From: Verrucomicrobiaceae bacterium
GTDB taxonomy: Bacteria > Verrucomicrobiota > Verrucomicrobiia > Verrucomicrobiales > Verrucomicrobiaceae
Reading direction: 5' to 3'
DNA: 64,000 nucleotides
Assembly (NCBI GenBank): GCA_947466075.1
Contig: CANIBP010000014.1
Coordinates: 38,354 to 102,353, forward strand
Part shown: one piece after another, positions 1 to 8,963 of the stretch
Numbering within the stretch: position 1 is the first letter of the stretch
Layout: every line of letters begins with the position of its first letter
Program-made: the position numbers and the translations under genes
Notes under the pieces: generated by a model
Database searches by the model: none
The model's input: only the letters and a program-made list of their open reading frames with translations
What the model was told of the DNA's origin: nothing

Positions 1-2
1 TT

Positions 3-782
3 GCCAAACTCACGCGTGAACTCCTGAGCATCGTTCCTGAGTTCATCTCATCATATCCATCCACCTTGCGTGCCATCGCGCTCGAATTGAAAGCGCAAAA
101 CCGCGTCATCCAAAAAACACACCTCATTCATCTCACCTCCGAGATGCTTGATGCTCACACGCGCCAACTCCTCGGTTACATCTTTCCCAACGCACGCCTC
201 ATTGAGACCTACACCAGCACCGAAGGTGGCCTGGTGGCCTTTCAATGTCCGCACGATGCCCGCTGGCACATCGCCGAGACCAACGTTATCTGCGAGATCG
301 TTGATGAATCCGGCCAACCTACCGACGAACTCGGCCACATCGTCATCACCGACCTCACCAACACCGCCACACCGATCATCCGCTATCGCGGCCTTGGCGA
401 CCTCGCACGCTGGGACCCCACGCCATGCCCCTGCGGCTCCAGTTTGCGCAGCATTCGCCAGATCGAAGGCCGCGCCGCCGCCATGCTGCGCGCCCGTAGC
501 GGCACGTTGATTTCGCCTTACCTCATCACGAATGCCATCGAAGAAGTACCAGGTCTTGCACAGTATCAGGTCGTGCAAAAACAACCCGGCATGCTCGAAG
601 TCCGCGTCGTCGCAGAAACCAATGCGCCACGTCAGCGCATCGAAAAAGGCGTCAAACACGCCCTCGAATCCGCTCTCGCCAACGATGCCGATTTGCAGGT
701 CACCTTCGTCTCCAAGATTGCCGCGCCCGCAGGATCGCATAAAGTGGCTCTCGTGATCTCCGAACTTCCCCTCGCCGCATGA
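3..782 (+). CDS. phenylacetate-CoA ligase/CapK-like adenylate-forming enzyme, C-terminal part (5' truncated by window)
   Basis: Open frame continues to the window edge upstream of the listed ATG at 66; motifs YTSTEGG, TPIIRYRGLGDLA, CPCGSSLRSIRQIEGR are typical of the PaaK-like family. Confidence 0.75.
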   Translation, partial: AKLTRELLSIVPEFISSYPSTLRAIALELKAQNRVIQKTHLIHLTSEMLDAHTRQLLGYIFPNARLIETYTSTEGGLVAFQCPHDARWHIAETNVICEIVDESGQPTDELGHIVITDLTNTATPIIRYRGLGDLARWDPTPCPCGSSLRSIRQIEGRAAAMLRARSGTLISPYLITNAIEEVPGLAQYQVVQKQPGMLEVRVVAETNAPRQRIEKGVKHALESALANDADLQVTFVSKIAAPAGSHKVALVISELPLAA

Positions 783-2290
783 AACGCCTCCTCGACCACA
801 CCCTACGTGGTTACGGGCAGATGCTCGTGGCGAACAATCGCATCACCGGTGCGTGTGTGCTCATCGGCCTGTTCATTCTTTCCGTCGAAGCCGCCCTCAT
901 GAGCCTCGGCGGCGCGCTGCTCATCTCTGCACTCGCCAGTTGGCGTGCACAAGATGACACCGTGCTCAAAACCGGCCTCTTCAGCGTGAATGGCGCACTC
1001 CTCGGTGCCTTGTGGCTGCTTTTTCCCCAAGTCCCGCTTTGGGCTCAAGCACTCGCTACCGCACTCGGCTGCGCAGGCATGGCGTTCTTCTTCGTCCCCA
1101 TTGCCGAGCGCATGCACGAGAAAAAATCGCCCTACGTGCTCTTCAGCCTGCCGTATGTCGCCGCTGCTTGGATCGCGATCATGGCGCTCATCTTCTTCGG
1201 CGTGCACGATGCCGAACTCACACGCGGCTGGCGTTCGCTGCTTACCAGCCGTTTTGAAAAAGCTGAAAAACACTTCCTCAACACCGAAGTGAGCACCGAC
1301 ATGGCTGAAGCCTATCGCTGCGCCGGTCTTGGTTGGAGCTTGTATCGCCGTGGCGATCAAACCGGCGCGCAAACCGCCTTCTCACGCGTCCTTTCCCTCA
1401 AAACCGGCGTCGCCGATGCCTATGATGGCCTCGGCTGGAGCCGTTTCCGTCAGGGCCGCTACGACGATGCCGCACTCGCCTTCCGCCGCGCAGTCGCGCT
1501 TGATTCCTTCTTCGCCGACTCATGGTCCGGCCTCGGTTGGTGCGCTATTCAGGACAACAAGCCCGAAGAAGCCCGCCGCCACTTCACCACCGCTGCTCTT
1601 TGCGCACCGCTGTTTGCCGATGCCTTCACCGGACTCGCCGCCACACTTCCCACTGGTGCCGCACAAAACTACGCCAAGTCGTGGAGCCAGTTTCTCACCG
1701 GCAACCTCAGCCTCACTGCACAGTTCACCTCATCGCGGGTGTTGCTCTGCTGGCTGTGGTTCTTCATCGGCATCGCCTGGCATTCACGCACCAGTGCGCT
1801 CATAGCCATCGCTGCTGTGGCTGTTTGCATGCTTGGTTCGCTTTGGCTGCCGGTGTTTGGTGACTCCGCCTTTGCGCTGAACATCGTCGTCATCTTCCTT
1901 GCCCTCGGCGGGCATTACCTGCGCCTCAATCTCAAAACGTTCGTGTGGACGCTGTTCGTCACTTTTGCCCTCGCACTTTTGTGGGAACCACTCAGTGAAG
2001 CACTGCTCCGTCTCGCTTTGCTGCCGCTTTGCCTGTCCTTCAATCTGGCCCTGCTCGGCAGCATCGCTTTCTTTGGCTGGCTGCATCGCAAAGGCTTGCG
2101 CGATGAACGCATTCCCATCGACTGGGCCGCTGGCACACCGGCACAGATTCGAGTCGCTCTCGTTCAAAAAGAAATCGCTGATGCCTGCTGGGAAAAGCTC
2201 AAGAAAGCGGATCCCGGCCAACCGCAGCCGAAGACTGAGCGCTCACTTCAGCTTCCGGCCAAAGTGGGTTTCAAAGTACACGCCGAGTGA
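779..2290 (+). CDS. Urea-transporter-like membrane protein with TPR domain inserted between the two halves
   Basis: N-term LRGYGQMLVANNRITG...GLFSVNGALLGAL...LPYVAAAW resembles the UT family; middle contains 3-4 TPR units; C-term has a second set of TM helices. Confidence 0.65.
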   Translation: MKRLLDHTLRGYGQMLVANNRITGACVLIGLFILSVEAALMSLGGALLISALASWRAQDDTVLKTGLFSVNGALLGALWLLFPQVPLWAQALATALGCAGMAFFFVPIAERMHEKKSPYVLFSLPYVAAAWIAIMALIFFGVHDAELTRGWRSLLTSRFEKAEKHFLNTEVSTDMAEAYRCAGLGWSLYRRGDQTGAQTAFSRVLSLKTGVADAYDGLGWSRFRQGRYDDAALAFRRAVALDSFFADSWSGLGWCAIQDNKPEEARRHFTTAALCAPLFADAFTGLAATLPTGAAQNYAKSWSQFLTGNLSLTAQFTSSRVLLCWLWFFIGIAWHSRTSALIAIAAVAVCMLGSLWLPVFGDSAFALNIVVIFLALGGHYLRLNLKTFVWTLFVTFALALLWEPLSEALLRLALLPLCLSFNLALLGSIAFFGWLHRKGLRDERIPIDWAAGTPAQIRVALVQKEIADACWEKLKKADPGQPQPKTERSLQLPAKVGFKVHAE

Positions 2291-3109
2291 TTCCGCCAGC
2301 GCTTTGGCAAAACGGCGTTGGTTGGCCGGCGTGTCACGCACACCTAAACTCGGGCACTCCACCTGAATGGCGCTCACCGTGCCGCCGTCACGTGATCCAT
2401 GCGCGGTGACATCATACGCGCCGCTGAAATAGGACGCCATGAAGCCGGGATGCGCTTTTGTTGCCGAGGGCAACGAACGAATGCCTCTCGCTTCCAACAG
2501 AGCGCCCAGACTCTGCGTTCCACGCAGCAGCTCGGCAAAGCTCTGTGGTGAGCGTTTATCGAGTTCGCGGATGCTGGTCTTCGCGATCAATGCGACATCG
2601 GCATTCAACTCGGCATCGCTGGCTTTTAATTGATCACTATTGACCAAATAGCCCAACTCCACGCGTGGATCGAGGTGCCGCTGACCGTGAATATCCAGCA
2701 GTAGGCCTAGACCATGTTTTTTCATCACACTGTCACAGGCTTTCTGTGCACCTTCATGGAACCGATGCCACGATGCTTCTGCCGTGGCATCGCCTTGCGC
2801 TGCTTCTTTGATCTCGCGATTGCAATCGACCTTCGAGCGATGCAGGCGGCAGAAAATCGCATGCGGCTTGCCCCCGTAGAGCTTCTGTAGTTCCTCGATG
2901 ATCATCTCGGATAATTCCGCCGTGTTTGCATCCATCGCTACCACACCGTAGCGGCGTGCCAGGATGTTTTCTGGCTTCAAAGTGCCACCGTGAGGCACGG
3001 TGAGGATGATCGGCAGCGTGCCGCCGCGCACCTCGATCATTTGTTCGAGAGCGGGAGTTTGTGCGTGCAGCAGAGTGGCGGAAAAAAGCAGAAAAAGAGT
3101 GGTGCGCAT
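2243..3109 (-). CDS. N-formylglutamate amidohydrolase-like secreted protein
   Basis: Signal peptide MRTTLFLLFSATLLHAQ; VPHGG, CRLHRSKVDCNRE, LLLDIHGQ motifs. Confidence 0.6.
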   Translation of the reverse strand: MRTTLFLLFSATLLHAQTPALEQMIEVRGGTLPIILTVPHGGTLKPENILARRYGVVAMDANTAELSEMIIEELQKLYGGKPHAIFCRLHRSKVDCNREIKEAAQGDATAEASWHRFHEGAQKACDSVMKKHGLGLLLDIHGQRHLDPRVELGYLVNSDQLKASDAELNADVALIAKTSIRELDKRSPQSFAELLRGTQSLGALLEARGIRSLPSATKAHPGFMASYFSGAYDVTAHGSRDGGTVSAIQVECPSLGVRDTPANQRRFAKALAESLGVYFETHFGRKLK

Positions 3110-3142
3110 AGCTGGTGGAAGTGAAAGACAGTTCCACGCCAC

Positions 3143-4462
3143 TTGTCACGTTTTTTCTCGCTCATGATTCACCGCATCCTCCTCCCGCTGCTGTTCCTCA
3201 ATTCCATCGGCATCGCCGGCAACTGGCCGGAATGGCGCGGTCCCTCTGCTCAAGGCCGAGCCAACGCTTCCGGCCTGCCTGAAACGTGGAGCGAGACGAG
3301 CCACGTCGCCTGGAAGACAGCTCTACCCGGCCGCGGACATTCCACGCCGGTGATGTGGGGAGATCAGATCTGGCTCACCACCGCCATCGAGAAAGCCGCG
3401 GCGCCAGATGAAGCCAAACGCCGCCTCGCATCGAACACCGGTGACCAGCCGCTCGTCGTTCTTTCCTCGGTAAGCCTGCGTGTTGTCTGCGTGGATCGCA
3501 ACAGCGGCAAAATCCTGCACGACATCGAACTGTTGAACGTCAAAGACCCACAATGGGCACATCAGCTCAACAGCTATGCTTCGCCGACGCCTATCCTTGA
3601 AGAAGGCCGCCTCTACGCACACTTCGGCTCCTTTGGCACCGTCGCTCTCGATACAAAAACGCTGAAAGTGCTCTGGAAGAACGAAGAGCTGCATGTCATG
3701 CACGAAAACGGCCCTGGCTCCACCGCCGTGCTGCATGACGACAAATTGATCGCCCATTTCGATGGCAGCGATCAGCAGTTCATCGCCGCTTTCGACAAGA
3801 ACACTGGCAAACTCGCATGGAAGACAGCCCGCAGCGGGGAGATGGACCCGCGTCCGCAGCAGCGCAAAGCCTACGGCACGCCGCTCGTTGTCACGATCAA
3901 TGGGCAGCCACAAGTCGTCAGTTCCGCTGCCAACAACATCTACGGCTACGATCCGCTGACCGGCAAAGAGCTGTGGAAGATCCACTATGGCGAACTCGGC
4001 TTCTCCATGTCCACCGTGCCTGTCGCTGACGACCAGCAGATCTATTTCAGCACTGCCTTCGGCAAATCGGCCGTCATCGCGCTCAAATACGCCGGTGTGA
4101 AGACGCCGGAGGTCGCCTGGCGCAACAACAAGAACGCGCCGAAGATGTGCTCGCCTGTGCTGCACAACGGTTTGCTCTTTTACGTCGATGAAGGCGGCAT
4201 CGTGAGCTGCGTGGATGTGAAAACCGGCGAAGCCTTCTACCGCGAACGCATTGGCGGCAAATTCAGCGCCTCGCCGATCCTCGCCGAAGGCAAACTCTAC
4301 TTTAGCAGCCGCGAAGGTGTCGTCACCGTCATCGCAGCAGCCAAGGAATTCAAGATTCTCACCCAAAACACCCTCGACGGCTCGCTTATGGCCAGCCCCA
4401 TCGCCGATGGCAACGCCCTGTTCCTCCGCACGGACAAGGCGCTGTATAAGATCGGGAAGTGA
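3143..4462 (+). CDS. PQQ-binding-like beta-propeller secreted protein
   Basis: Signal peptide; repeated blade motifs (LYFSSREGVVTVI, AFDKNTGKLAWK, YDPLTGKELWK); WPEWRGPSAQG start. Confidence 0.8.
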   Translation: MSRFFSLMIHRILLPLLFLNSIGIAGNWPEWRGPSAQGRANASGLPETWSETSHVAWKTALPGRGHSTPVMWGDQIWLTTAIEKAAAPDEAKRRLASNTGDQPLVVLSSVSLRVVCVDRNSGKILHDIELLNVKDPQWAHQLNSYASPTPILEEGRLYAHFGSFGTVALDTKTLKVLWKNEELHVMHENGPGSTAVLHDDKLIAHFDGSDQQFIAAFDKNTGKLAWKTARSGEMDPRPQQRKAYGTPLVVTINGQPQVVSSAANNIYGYDPLTGKELWKIHYGELGFSMSTVPVADDQQIYFSTAFGKSAVIALKYAGVKTPEVAWRNNKNAPKMCSPVLHNGLLFYVDEGGIVSCVDVKTGEAFYRERIGGKFSASPILAEGKLYFSSREGVVTVIAAAKEFKILTQNTLDGSLMASPIADGNALFLRTDKALYKIGK

Positions 4463-5572
4463 TTACTTCAGCGCCGCACGCAGCACGGGCTCGAAGATCT
4501 CCGCCTGACGCAGGAAGCCGAGGTCGGTGCCGTGAGAGGCGTCGTTGGAACCTTCGGCATCGGTGCCGTAGAGTGCATCACCGCCGATGTAGTGAAGATT
4601 GGCAACGTTCTCGGCCTTGAGCTGCTCATAGGCTGCTTTGAGTGCAGCATGATTGTCGTCGTGGAATTTCGCTTTGGCGGGCGTGATCCAAGAATTCGTG
4701 TAGCGACGGTCTTCGACGAGAATGATAGGTGTGGTGGCGTGTTTGGAGCGCAGTTGCTTCACGAGCGGCACGCATTTGGCCGTGACATCGGCCGGGCCCA
4801 TGTTGGGAAGACAATCGATCACGATGGCGGCAGCATCGAGTTCATTGATAAGATCACCCACGGCGGCGTCCATGCGGCCATTGCCGGAGAAACCGATGTT
4901 GATGACCGGACGATCCAAATGGCGACCCAAAATCGCCGTGTGAACCATGCCGGGGCGCGACGCGTTCGCACCGTGCGTGATCGAAGTGCCGTAGAACACG
5001 ATGGGCTTCTCCCGTGGCTTCAGTCCTTCAAACTTCGCACCCGCAGGCACGCCGATTTCGAGTTTCTCGATGCCGTTGTAGAGCGGCAGGTAGGCGGCGA
5101 ATTCGTGCTCACCGGGAGCGAGATCACTCACGATGACCTGCTCCACATGCTGTTTGTCCGGCTTGGTGCAGTAAACCCAGCGCCATTGGCCTTTTTCATC
5201 ACGCGCATAAAGATCAAGGCCGCTCACACCCGTTGCGGGCATCGCTACTTTGGCCAATTCGGCTTTGGAAAGGTCATAGCGCGCGAAGATCGCCTTCGCG
5301 TCCGTCTTGAAGCGCACCATCATCCCCGCGCTGTCACGGCTGAGGCCCCACACGGCGGGCGTTACGGTCTTTTCCGCCTTTGCGGGCAGACGATCATACC
5401 AGCGCTTTCGCTCTTGATCTCCCCAGCCACGACCTTCCACACCCCAGGTTGTCACATCATGCCATTGCGCATCGGCGGGAACGACCGGGCCTTTCGGTTT
5501 GGGTGCAGGCGCGGGTGTTTGAGCGAGCAGCGCTGTGCTGACGAGAAGTGCGAGGAGGATGGCTGGTTTCAT
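4463..5572 (-). CDS. SGNH/GDSL hydrolase family secreted protein
   Basis: Signal peptide; IVFYGTSITHGA, INIGFSGNGRM motifs. Confidence 0.75.
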   Translation of the reverse strand: MKPAILLALLVSTALLAQTPAPAPKPKGPVVPADAQWHDVTTWGVEGRGWGDQERKRWYDRLPAKAEKTVTPAVWGLSRDSAGMMVRFKTDAKAIFARYDLSKAELAKVAMPATGVSGLDLYARDEKGQWRWVYCTKPDKQHVEQVIVSDLAPGEHEFAAYLPLYNGIEKLEIGVPAGAKFEGLKPREKPIVFYGTSITHGANASRPGMVHTAILGRHLDRPVINIGFSGNGRMDAAVGDLINELDAAAIVIDCLPNMGPADVTAKCVPLVKQLRSKHATTPIILVEDRRYTNSWITPAKAKFHDDNHAALKAAYEQLKAENVANLHYIGGDALYGTDAEGSNDASHGTDLGFLRQAEIFEPVLRAALK

Positions 5573-5608
5573 GGGCTTGGAGTAACGCTGTCTGCCGGAT
5601 TCATTTTT

Positions 5609-5673
5609 ACAGAAGATAACAAAGAGAACGAAGAAATATGGTTCTGAGCTTTGTTTTCTTCGTTATCTTCTGT
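5609..5673. repeat. Imperfect inverted repeat (acagaagataac...gttatcttctgt) upstream of GxxExxY gene
   Basis: 12-nt arms acagaagataac / gttatcttctgt plus partial extension with gaagaa/ttcttc. Confidence 0.75.
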
Positions 5674-5689
5674 TTCAAATCTAATCCAT

Positions 5690-6094
5690 ATGCACCCGCT
5701 TTATCTTGAAGCTGAACTCATCACCAAAACCGTCATTGGCGCGGCGATGGAAGTTCACCGTGACAAAGGTCCAGGGCTGCTGGAAAGCATCTACGAGCGC
5801 TGTTTCATCCATGAGTTGAAATTGCGTGGTTTGAAAGTGGAACAGCAGCGGCAGGTGCAAATCCGCTACAAAGACCTCGTGTTTGAGGATTCGCTTCGCT
5901 GCGATGTGATCGTAAATGGGTGCCTGCTGGTGGAACTGAAATCCGTCATGGATGTGCTGCCCATTCACAAGGCGCAGGGAATGAGCTACATGAAATTGCT
6001 CGATCTACCACTGGGCTTCGTCATCAACTTCAATGTGCAGATGCTCAAACAGGGCGTTCATCGACTAATGCTGCCTGGGGTGAATCAGCCGTAA
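5690..6094 (+). CDS. GxxExxY family protein (PD-(D/E)XK-like predicted)
   Basis: GPGLLESIYERC and LVFEDSLRCDVIVNGCLLVELKSV motifs typical of the GxxExxY family. Confidence 0.85.
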   Translation: MHPLYLEAELITKTVIGAAMEVHRDKGPGLLESIYERCFIHELKLRGLKVEQQRQVQIRYKDLVFEDSLRCDVIVNGCLLVELKSVMDVLPIHKAQGMSYMKLLDLPLGFVINFNVQMLKQGVHRLMLPGVNQP

Positions 6095-6100
6095 TGATTT

Positions 6101-6160
6101 GAACAGAAGATAACGGAGATAACAAAGTTTCCGGAATCTTCGTTTTCTTATCTTCTGTTC
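6101..6160. repeat. Inverted repeat (gaacagaagataa...ttatcttctgttc) downstream of GxxExxY gene
   Basis: 13-nt arms; same core as the repeat upstream of the gene. Confidence 0.75.
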
Positions 6161-6204
6161 AAGTCTCCGGCCTCGCCGGAACTGCAAAAGCCTACTTTAC
6201 GATC

Positions 6205-6753
6205 TCAAAACGGAATGTCGTCGTCTTCCATGCCTTCGGTGATCGGGCCTTCGCCGAAGTCGTCATTCTGCGGCTTGCTCTGAGCTGGGGCGCTGCGTTG
6301 TTGTGCAGGAGCGGGACGCTGGGCCGGACGGGCTGCGGGACGGTTGTAGCCGCCACCACCACCACCACTGGAGCCGCCTTCGTCATCGCCACCACCAGCG
6401 GGAGCACGATCACCACCCTGCGGGCTGCCGAGGAACTGCATCTGCTCACCCACCACGCGCATACGGGTGCGCTTCTGGCCGGTCTGCTTGTCCTCCCAAG
6501 AATCCATCTGCAAACGGCCCTCGATAAAGACCGGGCGGCCCTTGTGCAGGTATTTGCCAGCGAGTTCGGCCATCTTGGCCCAAAGAACCACATCAACAAA
6601 GGTCACTTCCTCCACCTTTTCGCCACTGTCAGAGGTGTAAACGCGGTTCACGGCGAGGCCGATGTCGCAGACGGCGCTACCCTTGGGCGTGTAACGCACT
6701 TCTGGGTCGCGGGTGAGATTGCCGATGAGCATGACTTTGTTGTAGGAGGCCAT
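6205..6753 (-). CDS. ssb: Single-stranded DNA-binding protein
   Basis: OB-fold MLIGNLTRDPEVRYTPKG, Gly-rich linker, acidic tail DDDIPF. Confidence 0.95.
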   Translation of the reverse strand: MASYNKVMLIGNLTRDPEVRYTPKGSAVCDIGLAVNRVYTSDSGEKVEEVTFVDVVLWAKMAELAGKYLHKGRPVFIEGRLQMDSWEDKQTGQKRTRMRVVGEQMQFLGSPQGGDRAPAGGGDDEGGSSGGGGGGYNRPAARPAQRPAPAQQRSAPAQSKPQNDDFGEGPITEGMEDDDIPF

Positions 6754-6790
6754 AATAAGGCATCTTTGCCGCCCGCCGTGCCGGAGGGCA

Positions 6791-7726
6791 ATGATTTTTT
6801 GTCATCAACCGATGCCGTGGCATGCTGGAGGCGTGCTGGAACTCATCGACGGCTTTATTCAACATCTCGCCACGGAGCGCGGCCTATCCGTGAACTACCA
6901 GCTTCTCGTGCGCCGGTTTCTGGAGGCTTTTGCCTCTTGGTTCAAGATGAAGCACCAGTCGGAAAGTCCTGTGGCAGTGACCACTGAGCATTTAAGTGGG
7001 TTTCTCGCCCAGCGCAAAAAAGACGGCATCGCTGCGTCATCGGCGCGGATTGAACTCATCGCGTTGAAAATCTTCTTCCGCTGGCTCACTGCACGCAAGC
7101 ACATCGCCTTTGATCCTGCTGACCCGATCTTGCCGCCACGTCAGGAGAAGCATCTGCCGGACTCGTTGAATGAAAACGATGTGCGGAAACTCATCGAGTC
7201 TGTGAACGGCACGAAGCCGTTGGACCGGCGTGACCGGGCGATCCTGGAGCTGTTTTATGCCAGCGGCGTGCGCTTGTCCGAGTTGATGAATGCGAAGTTG
7301 GAAAATCTGAGTCTGGAGGAAGGCTGGATTCGCGTGACGGGCAAAGGATCGAAGACCCGCCTTGCGCCTGTGGGTGTCGCCGCGCGTGAAGCCATCGCCG
7401 CTTGGCTCGAACATGGCCGCCCGGCACTCGTGAAGCCAAAAACCCAGAGCCATATCTTCATTTCCAAGCGCGGCACACTGCTCGCGACTTCACGTATCCA
7501 GCAGATCGTTAAAGAGCGTGCGGCGCTGTGCGGCATTGATCCGGCGCGCATGCATCCGCATCTGCTGCGTCACAGCTTTGCCACACATCTGCTGAACAAC
7601 GGAGCTGATCTTCGCGTGATTCAGGAAATGCTCGGCCACGCGGACATTTCGACGACGCAGATCTACACGCATGTCGATCAGGCGCGGCTCAAAGAGGTGC
7701 ATCGGCGGTTTCACCCGAGGGCGTGA
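6791..7726 (+). CDS. Tyrosine recombinase XerC/XerD-like
   Basis: ASGVRLSEL, HPHLLRHSFATHLL, LGHADISTTQIYTHV catalytic motifs (R-H-R-H-Y intact). Confidence 0.9.
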   Translation: MIFCHQPMPWHAGGVLELIDGFIQHLATERGLSVNYQLLVRRFLEAFASWFKMKHQSESPVAVTTEHLSGFLAQRKKDGIAASSARIELIALKIFFRWLTARKHIAFDPADPILPPRQEKHLPDSLNENDVRKLIESVNGTKPLDRRDRAILELFYASGVRLSELMNAKLENLSLEEGWIRVTGKGSKTRLAPVGVAAREAIAAWLEHGRPALVKPKTQSHIFISKRGTLLATSRIQQIVKERAALCGIDPARMHPHLLRHSFATHLLNNGADLRVIQEMLGHADISTTQIYTHVDQARLKEVHRRFHPRA

Positions 7727-7741
7727 GCCGTTGTCCGCTGG

Positions 7742-7924
7742 CTATTTTTTCGAGGACTTCATCCATGCCTTCAGAAGGTGAATGAGGCCAAGAGTAAAAA
7801 ATGAGCACGAAAAAACCCAAGTCGATGTTCGCGTTGGTCTTGAATCAGCAAATGCCATGAGCAGTCGAACTCCCGACAAGCCAACATAAATGAGGCCAAA
7901 GTAGAGATTGTGATGAAACTTCAT
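7742..7924 (-). CDS. Small hypothetical membrane protein
   Basis: 60-aa ORF with two hydrophobic segments; short, no homology recognised. Confidence 0.35.
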   Translation of the reverse strand: MKFHHNLYFGLIYVGLSGVRLLMAFADSRPTRTSTWVFSCSFFTLGLIHLLKAWMKSSKK

Positions 7925-7954
7925 TATGCCGGATCGCCTTATCTTTTAGTAGGT

Positions 7955-8860
7955 TTACAATGGGCAGAGACTGGCCGCCACATCGCCCATGCGCGCATAG
8001 ACCTCGCGTCCGGTCTTGCTGTGCTCGATCAAATCATCGGCGAAGCGGATTTTGCCCGGTTCGAAGATCGTGATGAAGCAGGAACCGCCGAAGCTGAAAT
8101 AGCCTTTCTCATCGCCTTTCGCGATTGCGGTATCAGGCGTGTAAGTTTGCACAATGGAGCCGACGCAGGTGGCGCCGACTTCGAGAAGAAGCACGTCACC
8201 GAGCTTTGCGGTGCGTAAGATGGTGATCTCGCGTTTATTCTCCCAGTGAATGCTGGCCCGGCGGCGCAAAGCAATGGGGCTGACGGAATAAAGCGGGCCG
8301 TTGATCTGGCGCGAGGCCGAGGGCGTGCCATCGCACGGAAAATGAAAGCGGTGGTAGTCCACGGGACACAAGCGTGAGATGAGCATGCTGCCGTGAGCGA
8401 AGCGCTCCGCGAGCGCGGCATCGCGCAGCAGTGCGGCGAGATCAAAACGGGTGCCTTTGATGAAAAAATCGTCGCAGGCGGCGATGTCGGGCAGCACGAG
8501 ATGACGGCCGTCGGCGGGAAAGGCGATTTCGTTTTCACCAGCTGCAATGGGACGCGCCTGGGGCTTGAGTTTGCGGTAGAAGAACTCGTTGAAGGTGCGG
8601 TATGAGTCGGGCGCGTCGGCGAATTCGCTGACGTCCACGCCATATGTTTCGAGGAATGGAGCGATCTTGGCCCGGCTGGCCGAAGCGTCCATGCGGCGGC
8701 CATACCAGCGTGAAAAGGCGGCTTTTTTGACCAGTGCATGCAGTGGCAGCGTGCCGAGGGTGCTCTCGTAGGTGAAGCGCAAAAAGCCCTCGCCATACAC
8801 CGCTTCGGTCTCGATGCGCTGGGTAAGGCGGTTGAAAAAGGTGATGGATTCGGCGGGCAT
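7955..8860 (-). CDS. psd: Phosphatidylserine decarboxylase
   Basis: FNEFFYRKLKP, CPVDYHRFHFP, GATCVGSI, C-terminal FGGSC cleavage-site-like motif. Confidence 0.9.
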   Translation of the reverse strand: MPAESITFFNRLTQRIETEAVYGEGFLRFTYESTLGTLPLHALVKKAAFSRWYGRRMDASASRAKIAPFLETYGVDVSEFADAPDSYRTFNEFFYRKLKPQARPIAAGENEIAFPADGRHLVLPDIAACDDFFIKGTRFDLAALLRDAALAERFAHGSMLISRLCPVDYHRFHFPCDGTPSASRQINGPLYSVSPIALRRRASIHWENKREITILRTAKLGDVLLLEVGATCVGSIVQTYTPDTAIAKGDEKGYFSFGGSCFITIFEPGKIRFADDLIEHSKTGREVYARMGDVAASLCPL

Positions 8861-8963
8861 GGGAGTTATTCACATAGCGCCAAGCCAAGAAAACGCCACA
8901 CGAACAAAGCTGGCGACAAAGCTGATTCGAGGCATAGTCGCGGCCCCTTTCCTGACCGACCGT

